Both the position numbers and the translations under genes were made by a program. The notes beneath the pieces are model-generated. The model was not told where the DNA came from and did not search any database. It worked only from the letters and a program-made list of their open reading frames with translations. A stretch of DNA of 52,688 nucleotides from an uncultured Bacteroidota bacterium (lineage in GTDB: Bacteria > Bacteroidota > Bacteroidia > Bacteroidales > P3), in NCBI GenBank assembly GCA_902800395.1, contig CADCEC010000013.1:1-52688 (forward strand), in the 5' to 3' direction. This document shows positions 35,253 to 44,195 of the stretch, in pieces. Each line of letters begins with the position of its first letter. The stretch's first letter is position 1.

Positions 35253-35938
35253 ACAACTCCACATTAGAACGACAAATATTCAATTTCGCACATCCCGCGA
35301 CGGGTGAGATATGGATGCTGCACCGCGTGGTGGAGCAACGCAGCGAGAAACCGGAACAACGCGAACTGGAGGTAACACCCGACTGGCTGGAAGAAAAAAT
35401 TCTGGAATATAAAAAGAAAGGCTACACATTTGCCCCCATTTCCCGTATGCCCAAAATCGGGAAATGGGTGTGTATCACCTTCGACGACGGCTACCGCGAC
35501 AGTTTCACGCATGCCCTGCCCTTGATGAAACGGCTGGGTGTACCTTTCACGGTGTATGTCACAACCGGATTCATCGACAACCAAATGCCCATGTGGTGGT
35601 ATCCCGATGAAGAGTTCGGCATCTCTACCCAAGAGTTGCTGCTGCTAGACTCCGAACCCCTCTGCACCATCGGTGCCCATACCGTGAGCCACCCCAAACT
35701 CGACACCCTCGACCGGAGCAAGCAATACCACGAAATATCTGCCTCCTGCCAACAATTGGAAGAGCTCCTCCACCATCCTTTAGAACATTTCTCACTCCCT
35801 CACGGAGCCTATTCCGGCGACACCATCGAAATCTGTCAAGAACTGGAGCTACAGACTGTCGTCACCTCCTGGGGAGGACGCGTCAGACAGCGAAAGAAAT
35901 ATCTACCCTATCCCCGCATCAACATCGTCCAACCGTGA
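35249..35938 (+). CDS. NodB-type polysaccharide deacetylase
   Basis: 229 residues. TFDDGYRD (77-84) holds the catalytic Asp79 and metal-binding Asp80; GAHTVSHPKL provides His144 and His148; SLPHGAYS is motif 3. These are the three core parts of family CE4. No signal peptide is visible, so it may act on a lipid-linked sugar in the cytoplasm rather than on a finished polymer. It would remove an N-acetyl group (or another acyl group). The C-terminal domain is shorter than in secreted chitin deacetylases. Overlaps both neighbours by 4 bp. Confidence 0.85.
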   Translation: MNNSTLERQIFNFAHPATGEIWMLHRVVEQRSEKPEQRELEVTPDWLEEKILEYKKKGYTFAPISRMPKIGKWVCITFDDGYRDSFTHALPLMKRLGVPFTVYVTTGFIDNQMPMWWYPDEEFGISTQELLLLDSEPLCTIGAHTVSHPKLDTLDRSKQYHEISASCQQLEELLHHPLEHFSLPHGAYSGDTIEICQELELQTVVTSWGGRVRQRKKYLPYPRINIVQP

Positions 35939-36852
35939 AGTTCTCCATCATCGTACCCGTCTACAACGTGGCCCCCTACCTCGACGAATGCCTCGCAAGC
36001 CTGCAGAGACAGGACTGTGAGGACTACGAGGTCCTCTGCGTCAACGACGGCTCCACCGACAACAGTCGAGACATTCTTGCCCAATGGGAAGAGAGGATGC
36101 CGCAACTGAAGGTGATAGACCGCGAAAACGGTGGGCTCAGTGCAGCCCGAAACAGTGGTCTCGCCGCCGCATCGGGAGACTATGTCTTTTTCATGGACAG
36201 CGATGACTGGGTGGAACCTACGTTATTGGAACGACTGAACAGCGAAACGGACGGGACCGACCTCATCTGTTTCGCCTGCAAAAGAACGACAGACGGTACT
36301 TTCGACAACCTCATCGACGAACAGACCGACGGATGGAGTTACTACAATCACCATGCACTTGAGGCACGGGCAGTGCCGTTCGTCTGCGTGTGGCAACGCT
36401 GCTACCGACGAGAATTCCTTCGAGAGAACAACCTGCAATTCCGTGAGGGTATCCTGCACGAGGACAACGACTTCACCCCTCGTGTCTGTCTGAAAGCCCG
36501 AAGCGTCAAAGTCATCCCCGACGTGCTTTACCATTATCGTCTGCGCGACGGTAGCATCATGACCCATCGCGGTATAAACAACAAAGAAAGCCTAGTGCTC
36601 ATCGCCAACGAACTGTCAAATTTCTTTGCGCATGAATCCGACATCGACAAAACTACAGTATACCGGTCGCTGACGCAATACTACCAGATGGCTTTCGTCG
36701 ACAACTCCCGCAAGGAGGACCGTCTTCTCCTGCCGCTGGTCGACTGGTGCTGCTACCATCGCGTCAGCCGCACACGCCTCCGCCACCGCATACAATACGG
36801 CGCCATGCGTCTTTCACCCTCTCTGTTCCGCATCATTGACAACCTTTTATAA
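35935..36852 (+). CDS. Family 2 glycosyltransferase
   Basis: 305 residues, GTG start overlapping the deacetylase stop (GTGA). FSIIVPVYNVAPYLDECLASLQ, NDGSTDNSRDI (about 38-48), FMDSDDWVEP (about 85-94) and the LHEDNDFTPRVCLKA block (ED motif, catalytic-base type). Resembles EpsJ/WaaB-like GT2 enzymes of capsule loci. Donor not determinable. Confidence 0.88.
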   Translation: MKFSIIVPVYNVAPYLDECLASLQRQDCEDYEVLCVNDGSTDNSRDILAQWEERMPQLKVIDRENGGLSAARNSGLAAASGDYVFFMDSDDWVEPTLLERLNSETDGTDLICFACKRTTDGTFDNLIDEQTDGWSYYNHHALEARAVPFVCVWQRCYRREFLRENNLQFREGILHEDNDFTPRVCLKARSVKVIPDVLYHYRLRDGSIMTHRGINNKESLVLIANELSNFFAHESDIDKTTVYRSLTQYYQMAFVDNSRKEDRLLLPLVDWCCYHRVSRTRLRHRIQYGAMRLSPSLFRIIDNLL

Positions 36853-36860
36853 CCCTTCTG

Positions 36861-37805
36861 ATGCCTCTCTTCTCCGTCGTCATACCGCTCTATAACAAGA
36901 AAAATCACGTAGCCAAATGCATCGAAAGTGTTCTGTCACAATCTTTCGATGACTACGAACTTATTGTCATCGAAAACGGTTCCACCGACGGAAGCGATGA
37001 GGTGCTGGCACATTACAACGATTCACGTCTGAGGGTCTACCCCTTCAAAGACAATGTCGGTGTCAGCAATGCCCGGAACAAGGGTGTCGAAATCGCCTCC
37101 GCGCCCTATGTCACCTTTCTGGACGCCGATGACTGGTGGGAGCCTACTTTCCTTGAAGAAATGGCCGGCCTTATTAAGCGACATCCCGATGCAGGCATCT
37201 ATGGCACAAGCTACTGGATAGTAAAGGGTAGCCAAAGAAAGCTGGCGCCCATCGGTGTGAAGGCAGACTTCACCGAGGGGGAAATCAACTACTGCAAAGT
37301 CTACGCACAAACGCTCTGCATGCCACTAACGAGTATCACTGTGGCTATGCCAAAAAAAGTATTCGATGAGACCGGAGGATTCAATCCGCAACTGTCTCTG
37401 GGAGAAGACTTCGACTTATGGATACGTATCACACTAAAACACAAAGTCGTCTTTCTGAACAAGCCTCTCTGCAACTACAACCAGGACGTGAATAATGCCG
37501 CCCATAGCGTCTTCCATCTGCACGCACCCAAGCATCATTTCCTTTGGAATCTCGGCCCACTGGAACATTTGGAACAGACAAATCCCGACTACAAACAGCT
37601 GATAGACAACATGCGCTGCTACAACCTACAGAAATATCTCCTCGACCGACGCTTCCGAAACGATGCTCGCACAGAACTCGCCAAAGTGGACTGGCTGCGC
37701 CAACCATCATCTATCCGTCGTCTCTATCGTCTCCCCCTCTGGCTGCTACGTTTGCGGAGCAACCTGCTTGCCACAGGTGCCAAGATAAAAAAAAACATCC
37801 GATGA
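36861..37805 (+). CDS. Family 2 glycosyltransferase
   Basis: 314 residues. VVIPLYNKKNHVAKCIESVL, ENGSTDGSDEV (about 36-46), FLDADDWWEPTF (about 88-99) and LGEDFDLWIRITL in the acceptor half. Standard GT-A fold. Eight bp behind the previous gene; its TGA overlaps the ATG of the next gene. The last ten residues are strongly basic (KIKKNIR). Confidence 0.88.
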   Translation: MPLFSVVIPLYNKKNHVAKCIESVLSQSFDDYELIVIENGSTDGSDEVLAHYNDSRLRVYPFKDNVGVSNARNKGVEIASAPYVTFLDADDWWEPTFLEEMAGLIKRHPDAGIYGTSYWIVKGSQRKLAPIGVKADFTEGEINYCKVYAQTLCMPLTSITVAMPKKVFDETGGFNPQLSLGEDFDLWIRITLKHKVVFLNKPLCNYNQDVNNAAHSVFHLHAPKHHFLWNLGPLEHLEQTNPDYKQLIDNMRCYNLQKYLLDRRFRNDARTELAKVDWLRQPSSIRRLYRLPLWLLRLRSNLLATGAKIKKNIR

Positions 37806-38533
37806 TTCCGCGAAAAATACACTATTGTTGGTTTGGAGGGGGGCCGATGCCTCCACTGGCCAAGGAGTGTATTGCTTCTTGGAAAAGGGTAATGCCCAAC
37901 TGGGAGTATAAGCTGTGGAATGAGACGAACTTCGACATCAATAGCATCCCTTACACAAAAGAGGCTTATGACGCCGGGAAATTTGCTTTCGTCAGCGACT
38001 ACGTGCGGCTCTATGCCCTTAAAAAGGAAGGCGGTGTCTATCTAGACGTAGACTTCGAAGTGTACAAACCTTTCGACGACCTGCTACGCCATCGTGCCTT
38101 TGCCGGTTTCGAGGGCAGCAAATGCCAGCCCGTGATGATGGGGGTCTGTGCCTCGGAAGCTCATGGCGAATGGGTGTCGGAGATGCTGAACGCTTACCAG
38201 GGTCGCCATTTCCTGAAGTCAAACGGCACTGCCGACCTCACCACCAACGTGCAGTTTGTCTCCGCCATCATGACCGCCAACGGATTCCATCCCAATGGCA
38301 AAGAACAAAACTATCGAGACCTTCATGTCTTCCCCGTCGACTATTTTTCGCCACACCTGACCACAGGAGAATATCTCCGCACCGCTAACACCTATTGCGA
38401 ACATAAAGGATTGTCCTCGTGGGACACACACACCGCCGACTGGAAAACCGCCATACAGAAAATCGTTGGGCAAAAGAATATGACACGTTTAATCAAACTA
38501 AAACGCCGCCTCAACAAAACTATCAACTCTTAA
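37802..38533 (+). CDS. GT32-type glycosyltransferase with DxD motif
   Basis: 243 residues from ATG 37802. Family 32/OCH1-like start IPRKIHYCWFGGGPMPPLAKECIASWKRVMP, the conserved SDYVRLYALKKEGGVYLDVDFEVYKPF (DVD metal motif near 82) and a C-terminal helix pair. These retaining transferases are common in capsule loci and often add mannose or galactose; donor unknown here. The frame is open upstream, but the family start fixes the ATG. ATGA overlap with 36861-37805. Confidence 0.88.
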   Translation: MIPRKIHYCWFGGGPMPPLAKECIASWKRVMPNWEYKLWNETNFDINSIPYTKEAYDAGKFAFVSDYVRLYALKKEGGVYLDVDFEVYKPFDDLLRHRAFAGFEGSKCQPVMMGVCASEAHGEWVSEMLNAYQGRHFLKSNGTADLTTNVQFVSAIMTANGFHPNGKEQNYRDLHVFPVDYFSPHLTTGEYLRTANTYCEHKGLSSWDTHTADWKTAIQKIVGQKNMTRLIKLKRRLNKTINS

Positions 38534-38551
38534 CTTATAACTATTAACTAT
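38531..38551. repeat. 7-nt array (TAACTAT), 3 units
   Basis: TAACTTA, TAACTAT, TAACTAT, then CT and the ATG at 38554. It also covers the stop codon region of the GT32 gene. Confidence 0.75.
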
Positions 38552-38553
38552 CT

Positions 38554-39957
38554 ATGGTTCCATTCTTTCCAAAACAGATATCCACCAAAGCCATCTATCT
38601 ATACCTCGGGGCATTGACGCTGGTATCCCTCCTTTTCCTCCGCTACGCCATGCATGTCGAATATATCGCAATGGGCATCGCATGGGTAGTGGGATTCTTC
38701 CTGCTGAGTTCCTATCTCAGTCGGAAATGGAATGCAATACCTCAGAAGAGGCTCCTGCTCTATCTCTTCTTTACCGCTCTCGCGCTCCGTGTGGCATGGG
38801 TCATCTTCTCCTATTTCTTCTATCTTCATAATACAGGCATACCATTCGAATTCTCCGCCGGTGACTCTCTCTGGTACTACGAGGAATCCACCGCCAACAT
38901 CCACACCCCATGGAAAGATATCTGGAACTACCTGTTTGTCAGCAGCACCACCGTCTCCGATTCAGGCTACGTGTTCTATCTTACTGTCCTCGCAAAAATC
39001 TTTGGCGACAGCATTCTGGCACCCAGACTTGTCAACGCATGCCTGAGTGCTGCAACAGTCCTACTGGTCTTTCTTTTGGCCAAACGTAACATTGGAGAGA
39101 AAGGTGCCCGCATGGCAGCCATCTTCATCTGCCTCATGCCCAACCTCATCTTCTACTGCGGACTCCATGCGAAAGAAACCACGATGATATTCCTGATGTT
39201 ATCCTTTCTGGAGCGTACCGATTACCTGCTCAGGAGTAAGAATTACAACGTCGTCTCCATCGTTCTCCCCATTTTCTTGGCGCTCATCCTCTTCACTTTC
39301 CGAACCGTGCTGGGAGCCACCGCCGTCTTCGCCTTCATCACGGCGCTTGTGTTCACCAACACCTCAGTTATCGGTAAAGCCAAGCGCTTCATGTTCATTG
39401 GATGGGCCGTATTAGCTGCCCTCACCCTCACAGGCGGCACCATCATGAACGAAGTCGAGGGCCTTCTGGAGGACCGTGAATCCAATCAGGTCAACAAACG
39501 CATCACACAGACCGCTAGGGGTAACCTCTGGGCCAAATATGCTACCGGCACCGTCATGACTCCCATGATGATGTTCCTCCCCTTCCCCACCATGGTGGAT
39601 GTGGACCAACAATATAACCAGCAGATGCTCCACGGCGGCAACTACGTGCGTAACTTCCTCGGCGGCTTCGTCCTCATCGCCGTCTTCAGCGCCTTGTTCA
39701 TCACCAAGAACTGGCGTAGCTTGTCTTTCATCGGCTCCTTCGTCTTCGCCTACCTGGGCATCATCTCCATGAGCGGATTCTCCAATTCGGAGCGATTCCT
39801 CTTGCCAGGATTGCCACTCTTACTCATCATGGCTGCCTACGGCATCACACAACTCAACGCCAAGAACTACAAATTCATCAAGATTTGGTACTGGATAGTG
39901 CCCGTGATGGCACTCGCTTGGGCCTACTTCAAACTCGGAAGTCGCGGAATACTATGA
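38554..39957 (+). CDS. Polytopic GT-C-type glycosyltransferase (family 39-like)
   Basis: 467 residues with about eleven hydrophobic segments (from about 12-30 through 425-460). A non-membrane stretch (about 95-125, FEFSAGDSLWYYEESTANIH) between the first segments fits the first external loop with acidic residues of GT-C enzymes such as ArnT/PMT (family 39). It would use a lipid-linked sugar on the outer face of the inner membrane. A Wzy-type polymerase is an alternative, but the sequence lacks its long late loop. Its own start is preceded by a 7-nt array; stop overlaps the next ATG. Confidence 0.65.
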   Translation: MVPFFPKQISTKAIYLYLGALTLVSLLFLRYAMHVEYIAMGIAWVVGFFLLSSYLSRKWNAIPQKRLLLYLFFTALALRVAWVIFSYFFYLHNTGIPFEFSAGDSLWYYEESTANIHTPWKDIWNYLFVSSTTVSDSGYVFYLTVLAKIFGDSILAPRLVNACLSAATVLLVFLLAKRNIGEKGARMAAIFICLMPNLIFYCGLHAKETTMIFLMLSFLERTDYLLRSKNYNVVSIVLPIFLALILFTFRTVLGATAVFAFITALVFTNTSVIGKAKRFMFIGWAVLAALTLTGGTIMNEVEGLLEDRESNQVNKRITQTARGNLWAKYATGTVMTPMMMFLPFPTMVDVDQQYNQQMLHGGNYVRNFLGGFVLIAVFSALFITKNWRSLSFIGSFVFAYLGIISMSGFSNSERFLLPGLPLLLIMAAYGITQLNAKNYKFIKIWYWIVPVMALAWAYFKLGSRGIL

Positions 39958-40898
39958 AAATACTTATCGTTGCCAGCGGCAATCACGCCAACATTGCCCC
40001 CTTTGTCAAAGAACAGATGGAAGCTCTGCAGAAGGACGGGCACATCGTCTTCCCTTTCACAGTGAACGGACACGGCCCTCTTGGCTACCTCAGCAACCTC
40101 TGGCCACTCAAGGTAACTATCCGGAAGTTTGAGCCCGACATCATCCATGCTCACTACGGACTCTGCGGACTCTTCAGCACATTGCAGCATCAAGTCCCCG
40201 TGGTGGTCACATACCACGGGAGCGACATCAACAGCCGCTGCATCCGACCGCTAAGCCGACTGGCTATGCGACGTGCCGCATACAACATCTTCGTCTCTGA
40301 AACTCTCCAAAAATTAGCTCTCCACTCAAGCAATCAAACAATCAAACAATCAAACAATCAGACCGTTCTTCCCTGCGGAGTCGACCTCGACCGTTTCGCC
40401 CCCATTCCCCGAGAGGATGCCCGTAAGAAACTGGGGCTCTTGCCTGAAGGACACTACGTGCTCTTTTCCGGTGCTTTCGACAACGAAATCAAGAACGCCC
40501 CGTTGGCCCAAGCCTCCTGTGCCCTGCTGCCAGACACAACGCTCCTGGAACTCCGCAACCGTTCCCGCGAGGAGGTGGCTCTGCTGATGAACGCTGCCGA
40601 TGTGCTACTCGTCACCTCCCGCCACGAAGGGTCGCCACAAGTTGTCAAAGAAGCCCTCGCCTGCAATCTGCCTGTCGTCAGCACCGACGTGGGTGATATC
40701 GTCACCCTGCTTTCCTCCACTCAAGGCGGCAGCATCGCCGAAGCCACTCCGCAAACCCTCGCCACCGCTATGGCACCCTTCCTCGACGCTCCTCATCGCA
40801 CCCAAGCGAGAGAGAAGATGGGCCCATACAGCAATACCCACATAGCCTCTCAACTTTGTACCATCTACAACCAAAAAATAACCCATAACCGTTCATAA
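39954..40898 (+). CDS. Family 4 glycosyltransferase with repeat-encoded loop
   Basis: 314 residues, GT-B. N-terminal domain MKILIVASGNHANIAPFVKEQ, FEPDIIHAHYGLCG and VVTYHGSDIN; C-terminal domain has SRHEGSPQVVKEALACNLPVVSTDVGD (about 240-266), the E-x7-E donor site of family 4. Residues 124-137 (HSSNQTIKQSNNQT) come from an 8-nt repeat array (40331-40362) placed in the linker between the two Rossmann domains, just before LPCGVDLDRF. The frame upstream is open, but ATG 39954 overlaps the previous stop (ATGA) and fits the family start. Confidence 0.85.
   Translation: MKILIVASGNHANIAPFVKEQMEALQKDGHIVFPFTVNGHGPLGYLSNLWPLKVTIRKFEPDIIHAHYGLCGLFSTLQHQVPVVVTYHGSDINSRCIRPLSRLAMRRAAYNIFVSETLQKLALHSSNQTIKQSNNQTVLPCGVDLDRFAPIPREDARKKLGLLPEGHYVLFSGAFDNEIKNAPLAQASCALLPDTTLLELRNRSREEVALLMNAADVLLVTSRHEGSPQVVKEALACNLPVVSTDVGDIVTLLSSTQGGSIAEATPQTLATAMAPFLDAPHRTQAREKMGPYSNTHIASQLCTIYNQKITHNRS
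40331..40362. repeat. Intragenic 8-nt array (CAATCAAA), 4 units
   Basis: Three perfect CAATCAAA units and CAATCAGA inside the GT4 gene. The period is 8, unlike the 7 of most arrays in the window, and 8 is again prime to 3, so it reads as an 8-residue repeat with no stop. Confidence 0.95.
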
Positions 40899-41824
40899 TG
40901 AACAATCGTATTCCACTAAAAAAGATGCTCACCTTCGGACTGCTCCCCAGCGGCCTGAAGAAAGCCCTCTACCGCCTGCAGGGCAACCACATCGGGAAGC
41001 ATGTCAAACTCTCCTGGGGTTCCGTCATCGTGAGCAAAGAGAAATTCAGTATCGGTGACGACAGCCGTATCGGGCACTTTTCCTCCATCTGCGGACGCTC
41101 CCTCCAGATAGGCTGCGGATGCAACATCCGTTCCGCCGTCATCATCAATGCCGACAACATCCAGATAGGCAACGATGTCGTCATCTCCGAGACCGCCATC
41201 CTCCGTGCCGGACACCTGTCCGAACAATCTTCCCTCATCATCGACGATCTGGTGCACATCTTCCCCTCCACCACTATCGATCCCTCCCGCCACGTACACC
41301 TGCAGGAGGAGTGCGCCGTGGGCCCAGGATGCAGCATCTTCACCCACGGTTCCTACAAGAATATACTCGACGGATACCCTGTACATTATGGCAATGTCGT
41401 CATCGGGAAACGCGTGGAACTGACCTATAACGTCTTCGTCGCCCCCGGTGTCACCATAGGTGACGATACCATCGTCGGATACGGTTCCTATGTCAACCAG
41501 GACCTCCCTGCCAATGTGCTGGCCGCCGGCCTCCCCGCCGTCGTCAAGCGGCAAAAGGAGCAGTTCGCCCCAACCCCTTCGGAAAAGGAAAAGGAGGAAA
41601 TACTAAAAGACATTATCGAAGAATTCCACAAACACCTCTCCTACAACGGAATCCATTTCTCTGAAGACCAGATACAACTCATCGGCACCAATGAAATCAT
41701 CGTGAAAGGTAACACCCATTTCGACCTCCAAAACCGTTGTTGCGACAAAACCGAAGACACTATTGCCATCTCCCTTCGTCGTTTCCTCAGCCGTTATGGT
41801 ATACGATTCAAAACCCTAGAATGA
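40898..41824 (+). CDS. Hexapeptide-repeat acyltransferase with C-terminal extension
   Basis: 308 residues. After a GLLPSGLKKALYRLQGNHIGK start, left-handed beta-helix repeats run from about 35 to 225 and end QDLPANVLAAGLPAVVKR as in O-acetyltransferases. Residues about 230-308 form a separate helical and beta extension (EKEKEEILKDIIEEFHKHL, then GTNEIIVKGNTHFDLQNR) unlike simple acetyltransferases and of unknown role. Starts in the stop of the GT4 gene (TAATG) and overlaps the DUF354 gene (ATGA). Confidence 0.75.
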   Translation: MNNRIPLKKMLTFGLLPSGLKKALYRLQGNHIGKHVKLSWGSVIVSKEKFSIGDDSRIGHFSSICGRSLQIGCGCNIRSAVIINADNIQIGNDVVISETAILRAGHLSEQSSLIIDDLVHIFPSTTIDPSRHVHLQEECAVGPGCSIFTHGSYKNILDGYPVHYGNVVIGKRVELTYNVFVAPGVTIGDDTIVGYGSYVNQDLPANVLAAGLPAVVKRQKEQFAPTPSEKEKEEILKDIIEEFHKHLSYNGIHFSEDQIQLIGTNEIIVKGNTHFDLQNRCCDKTEDTIAISLRRFLSRYGIRFKTLE

Positions 41825-42876
41825 ACATCCTTGTCGACATCGGTCATCCGGCGCATGTACACCTCTTCCATCCTCTCGCCAAGGAACTCTCTGACCGTGG
41901 CCACCGGCTCTTCTACTCTGTGCGCGACATTCCCGTGGCCATCCGCCTGATGGAGCATTACGGCATGACACCCTACCTCAACCTGGGACACAAGAACGAC
42001 AACCTTGTCGGGAAAGCAAAAAGTGTACTGCATCAAGACCTTACCCTACTACAATTCGTTCGCCGTCATCATATCGACCTCGGCATCAGCAGCGGCATCG
42101 TACTGGGGCATGTATCCAGATTCTCCCACATGAAAGCCTTCCTTTTCGATGATGACGACGACGCTGCCGAACCCCTCATCGTGAAATACGGACACCCCTT
42201 CTCCAATGTGGTCTTCACGCCCGACTGCATCCGCCGCAAAACCCGTCATGCCATCTACTATTCCGGCACCCACGAACTGGCCTATCTGCACCCACGCCGC
42301 TTCACTCCCGACCCATCCGTATTGCAACGGGCTGGTATTCAGCAAGGGCAACGGTTCTTTATCTTACGTTTCGTCGCCTTGAAAGGACACCACGACATAG
42401 GGCAACAGGGGCTCGCCTTGGAACAAAAGAAAGCCCTCATCGAACTGCTGAAACCCCACGGCCACGTCATCATCACCTCCGAACGATCCATAGAGCCCGA
42501 ATTCGAGGCTTACCGTTTGCCTGTCCATCCCGAAGACATCCACTCACTGATGGCCTATAGCTCACTGTTTCTCGGCGACAGCCAGACCATGACGTCCGAA
42601 GCCGCCGTCCTCGGCGTCCCCGCCTTGAAATGCAACACTTTCGCCGGACGTCTCTCCGTTCCCAATATGCTGGAACAGCGTTTCGACCTCTGCCACGCCT
42701 ACCTGCCCTCTCAGTTCGACAATATGTATCGTCATGTCGAGCAGCTTCTTTCCCGCAACCCCGAAGGGCTGAAGAACGAATGGCAAAGCAAACGTCAACG
42801 CCTCCTCGCCGAAACAATCAATCCCACCGACTTCTTTGTGGACTATATTGAATCATGCCTTCACCATCAAAACTGA
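41821..42876 (+). CDS. DUF354 protein, GT-B-like
   Basis: 351 residues starting MNILVDIGHPAHVHLFHPLAKEL, the hallmark start of DUF354, followed by YSVRDIPVAIRLMEHYGM, RFSHMKAFLFDDDDDAAEP and a C-terminal FVALKGHHD...SERSIEPEFEAYRLPV and YSSLFLGDSQTMTSEAAVLGVPA segment. The fold is UDP-sugar epimerase/GT-B-like. Biochemistry is not established; in archaea and in glycan clusters it is found near UDP-GlcNAc epimerases, as here (44188). Overlaps the previous gene by 4 bp. Confidence 0.8.
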   Translation: MNILVDIGHPAHVHLFHPLAKELSDRGHRLFYSVRDIPVAIRLMEHYGMTPYLNLGHKNDNLVGKAKSVLHQDLTLLQFVRRHHIDLGISSGIVLGHVSRFSHMKAFLFDDDDDAAEPLIVKYGHPFSNVVFTPDCIRRKTRHAIYYSGTHELAYLHPRRFTPDPSVLQRAGIQQGQRFFILRFVALKGHHDIGQQGLALEQKKALIELLKPHGHVIITSERSIEPEFEAYRLPVHPEDIHSLMAYSSLFLGDSQTMTSEAAVLGVPALKCNTFAGRLSVPNMLEQRFDLCHAYLPSQFDNMYRHVEQLLSRNPEGLKNEWQSKRQRLLAETINPTDFFVDYIESCLHHQN

Positions 42877-42918
42877 GATAATCTTTTATATTCTTTTACA
42901 ATCTGATTGAGATACATC

Positions 42919-43470
42919 ATGAAAGCCTGTCTTGAACAAAAACGTCAGCCACTCCCTAACTATCAGAGCAAAAACCTCTTTCAGACCCTGCGCCAATCGG
43001 CGAAGACCCACGGCTACCGTTCCGTGCTCTGGTTCGGCATCATCCGATGGAAAGACCACCACTTCAACCAATGGGCCTCACGCTGTGCATGGAACCGCCT
43101 GCGTATCAGGCTACAGCGCTGGCGTGGTGTCGACATCGGGAAGAACGTACATATTGGGCCAGGCTGCACGCTCGACTATCCCTACCCCTATTTCGTCCAT
43201 ATCGGCGAGGGGGCCTCGCTAGCCGGCAACGACTACGTGCTGGCACATAGCACACCCATGGAATACCACACCCAGTGTGTGGAGTCATTCGTCGCGCCCA
43301 CCATCATCGGTCCCCATGCCTGGGTCGGCATCAACGTAACCATTCTGCCCGGCATCACCATCGGCGAAGGCGCCATCGTCGCCGCAGGGTCGGTGGTCAC
43401 CCACGACGTGCCGCCACGCACCCTCGCCGCCGGCGTACCAGCCAGAATCGTCAAACCTCTCGCTCTCTGA
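42919..43470 (+). CDS. Hexapeptide-repeat acetyltransferase (WcaF/colanic-type)
   Basis: 183 residues. An N-terminal helical, basic part (about 1-65) leads into left-handed beta-helix repeats (IGKNVHIGPGCTLDYPYPYFVHIGEGASLAGNDYVLAHS), catalytic-type His in this loop, and the end VVTHDVPPRTLAAGVPARIVKPL. Likely transfers acetyl from acetyl-CoA to a sugar hydroxyl. A TTG at 42907 is in frame, but ATG 42919 fits better. Its stop codon overlaps the next ATG (TGATGG). Confidence 0.82.
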   Translation: MKACLEQKRQPLPNYQSKNLFQTLRQSAKTHGYRSVLWFGIIRWKDHHFNQWASRCAWNRLRIRLQRWRGVDIGKNVHIGPGCTLDYPYPYFVHIGEGASLAGNDYVLAHSTPMEYHTQCVESFVAPTIIGPHAWVGINVTILPGITIGEGAIVAAGSVVTHDVPPRTLAAGVPARIVKPLAL

Positions 43471-44195
43471 TGGACTTCACCCTAGAGAAATACAAGGAAC
43501 TACTCACGGCCCTGAAGAAGCACAACCACTTCAGTATCAAACATGATGTGGACAAACGCCCTCTTTGCTCCCTCCGCATCGCAGAGATAGAAAATTCTAT
43601 GGGCATACAATCCACCTACTACTTTCGCTCCAAAGACTTTACATCCCATGCAGATACCATCCGGAAGATCGGTAGCATGGGGCACGCCATTGGCTACCAC
43701 TACGAGAACCTCGCCACCTGTCACGGAGATATGACAGCAGCCTACGATGACTTCTGCCGCAACCTGGAGCGCCTACGGGAAATCTCACCCGTCACCACCG
43801 CCTGCGCCCACGGCAGTCCATTATCGAAATGGAACAATCAGGACATTTGGAATCAACACGATAGACACATTCTAGGCATAAACTTCGATCCCATGCTCGA
43901 CACCGACTTCTCCCGCACGCTATACCTTACCGACACTGGCCGTCGCTGGGACGGACAGGCTGTTTCCATCCGCGACAAAGTGGAGCAACCACTCTCAAAC
44001 TCCTTCCACACCACCGATGACATCATACACGCTATCAACGACATAAACCACCCAATACACCACTATAGCCTCCTCATCAACACCCACCCACAACGGTGGA
44101 TGCCCTTCGGCCCCTCCTGGCTCACCGAAGCCCTCCTCCAGAGCCTGAAAAACTCAATCAAACGTCTTATCAACTTCCATCATTCCCATGATTAA
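43470..44195 (+). CDS. Polysaccharide-deacetylase-like protein
   Basis: 241 residues from ATG 43470. IKHDVDKRP (about 24-32) is a CE4 motif 1 variant (HDVD), AIGYHYENL and the later TACAHGSPLSK and NTHPQRW segments complete a deacetylase-like fold. It differs from the NodB-type gene at 35249 in having HDVD instead of TFDDG, as in the WalW/WbmS-like set found in LPS loci. Substrate unknown; N-deacetylation of a glycan residue is likely. Overlaps the epimerase gene by 8 bp. Confidence 0.75.
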   Translation: MDFTLEKYKELLTALKKHNHFSIKHDVDKRPLCSLRIAEIENSMGIQSTYYFRSKDFTSHADTIRKIGSMGHAIGYHYENLATCHGDMTAAYDDFCRNLERLREISPVTTACAHGSPLSKWNNQDIWNQHDRHILGINFDPMLDTDFSRTLYLTDTGRRWDGQAVSIRDKVEQPLSNSFHTTDDIIHAINDINHPIHHYSLLINTHPQRWMPFGPSWLTEALLQSLKNSIKRLINFHHSHD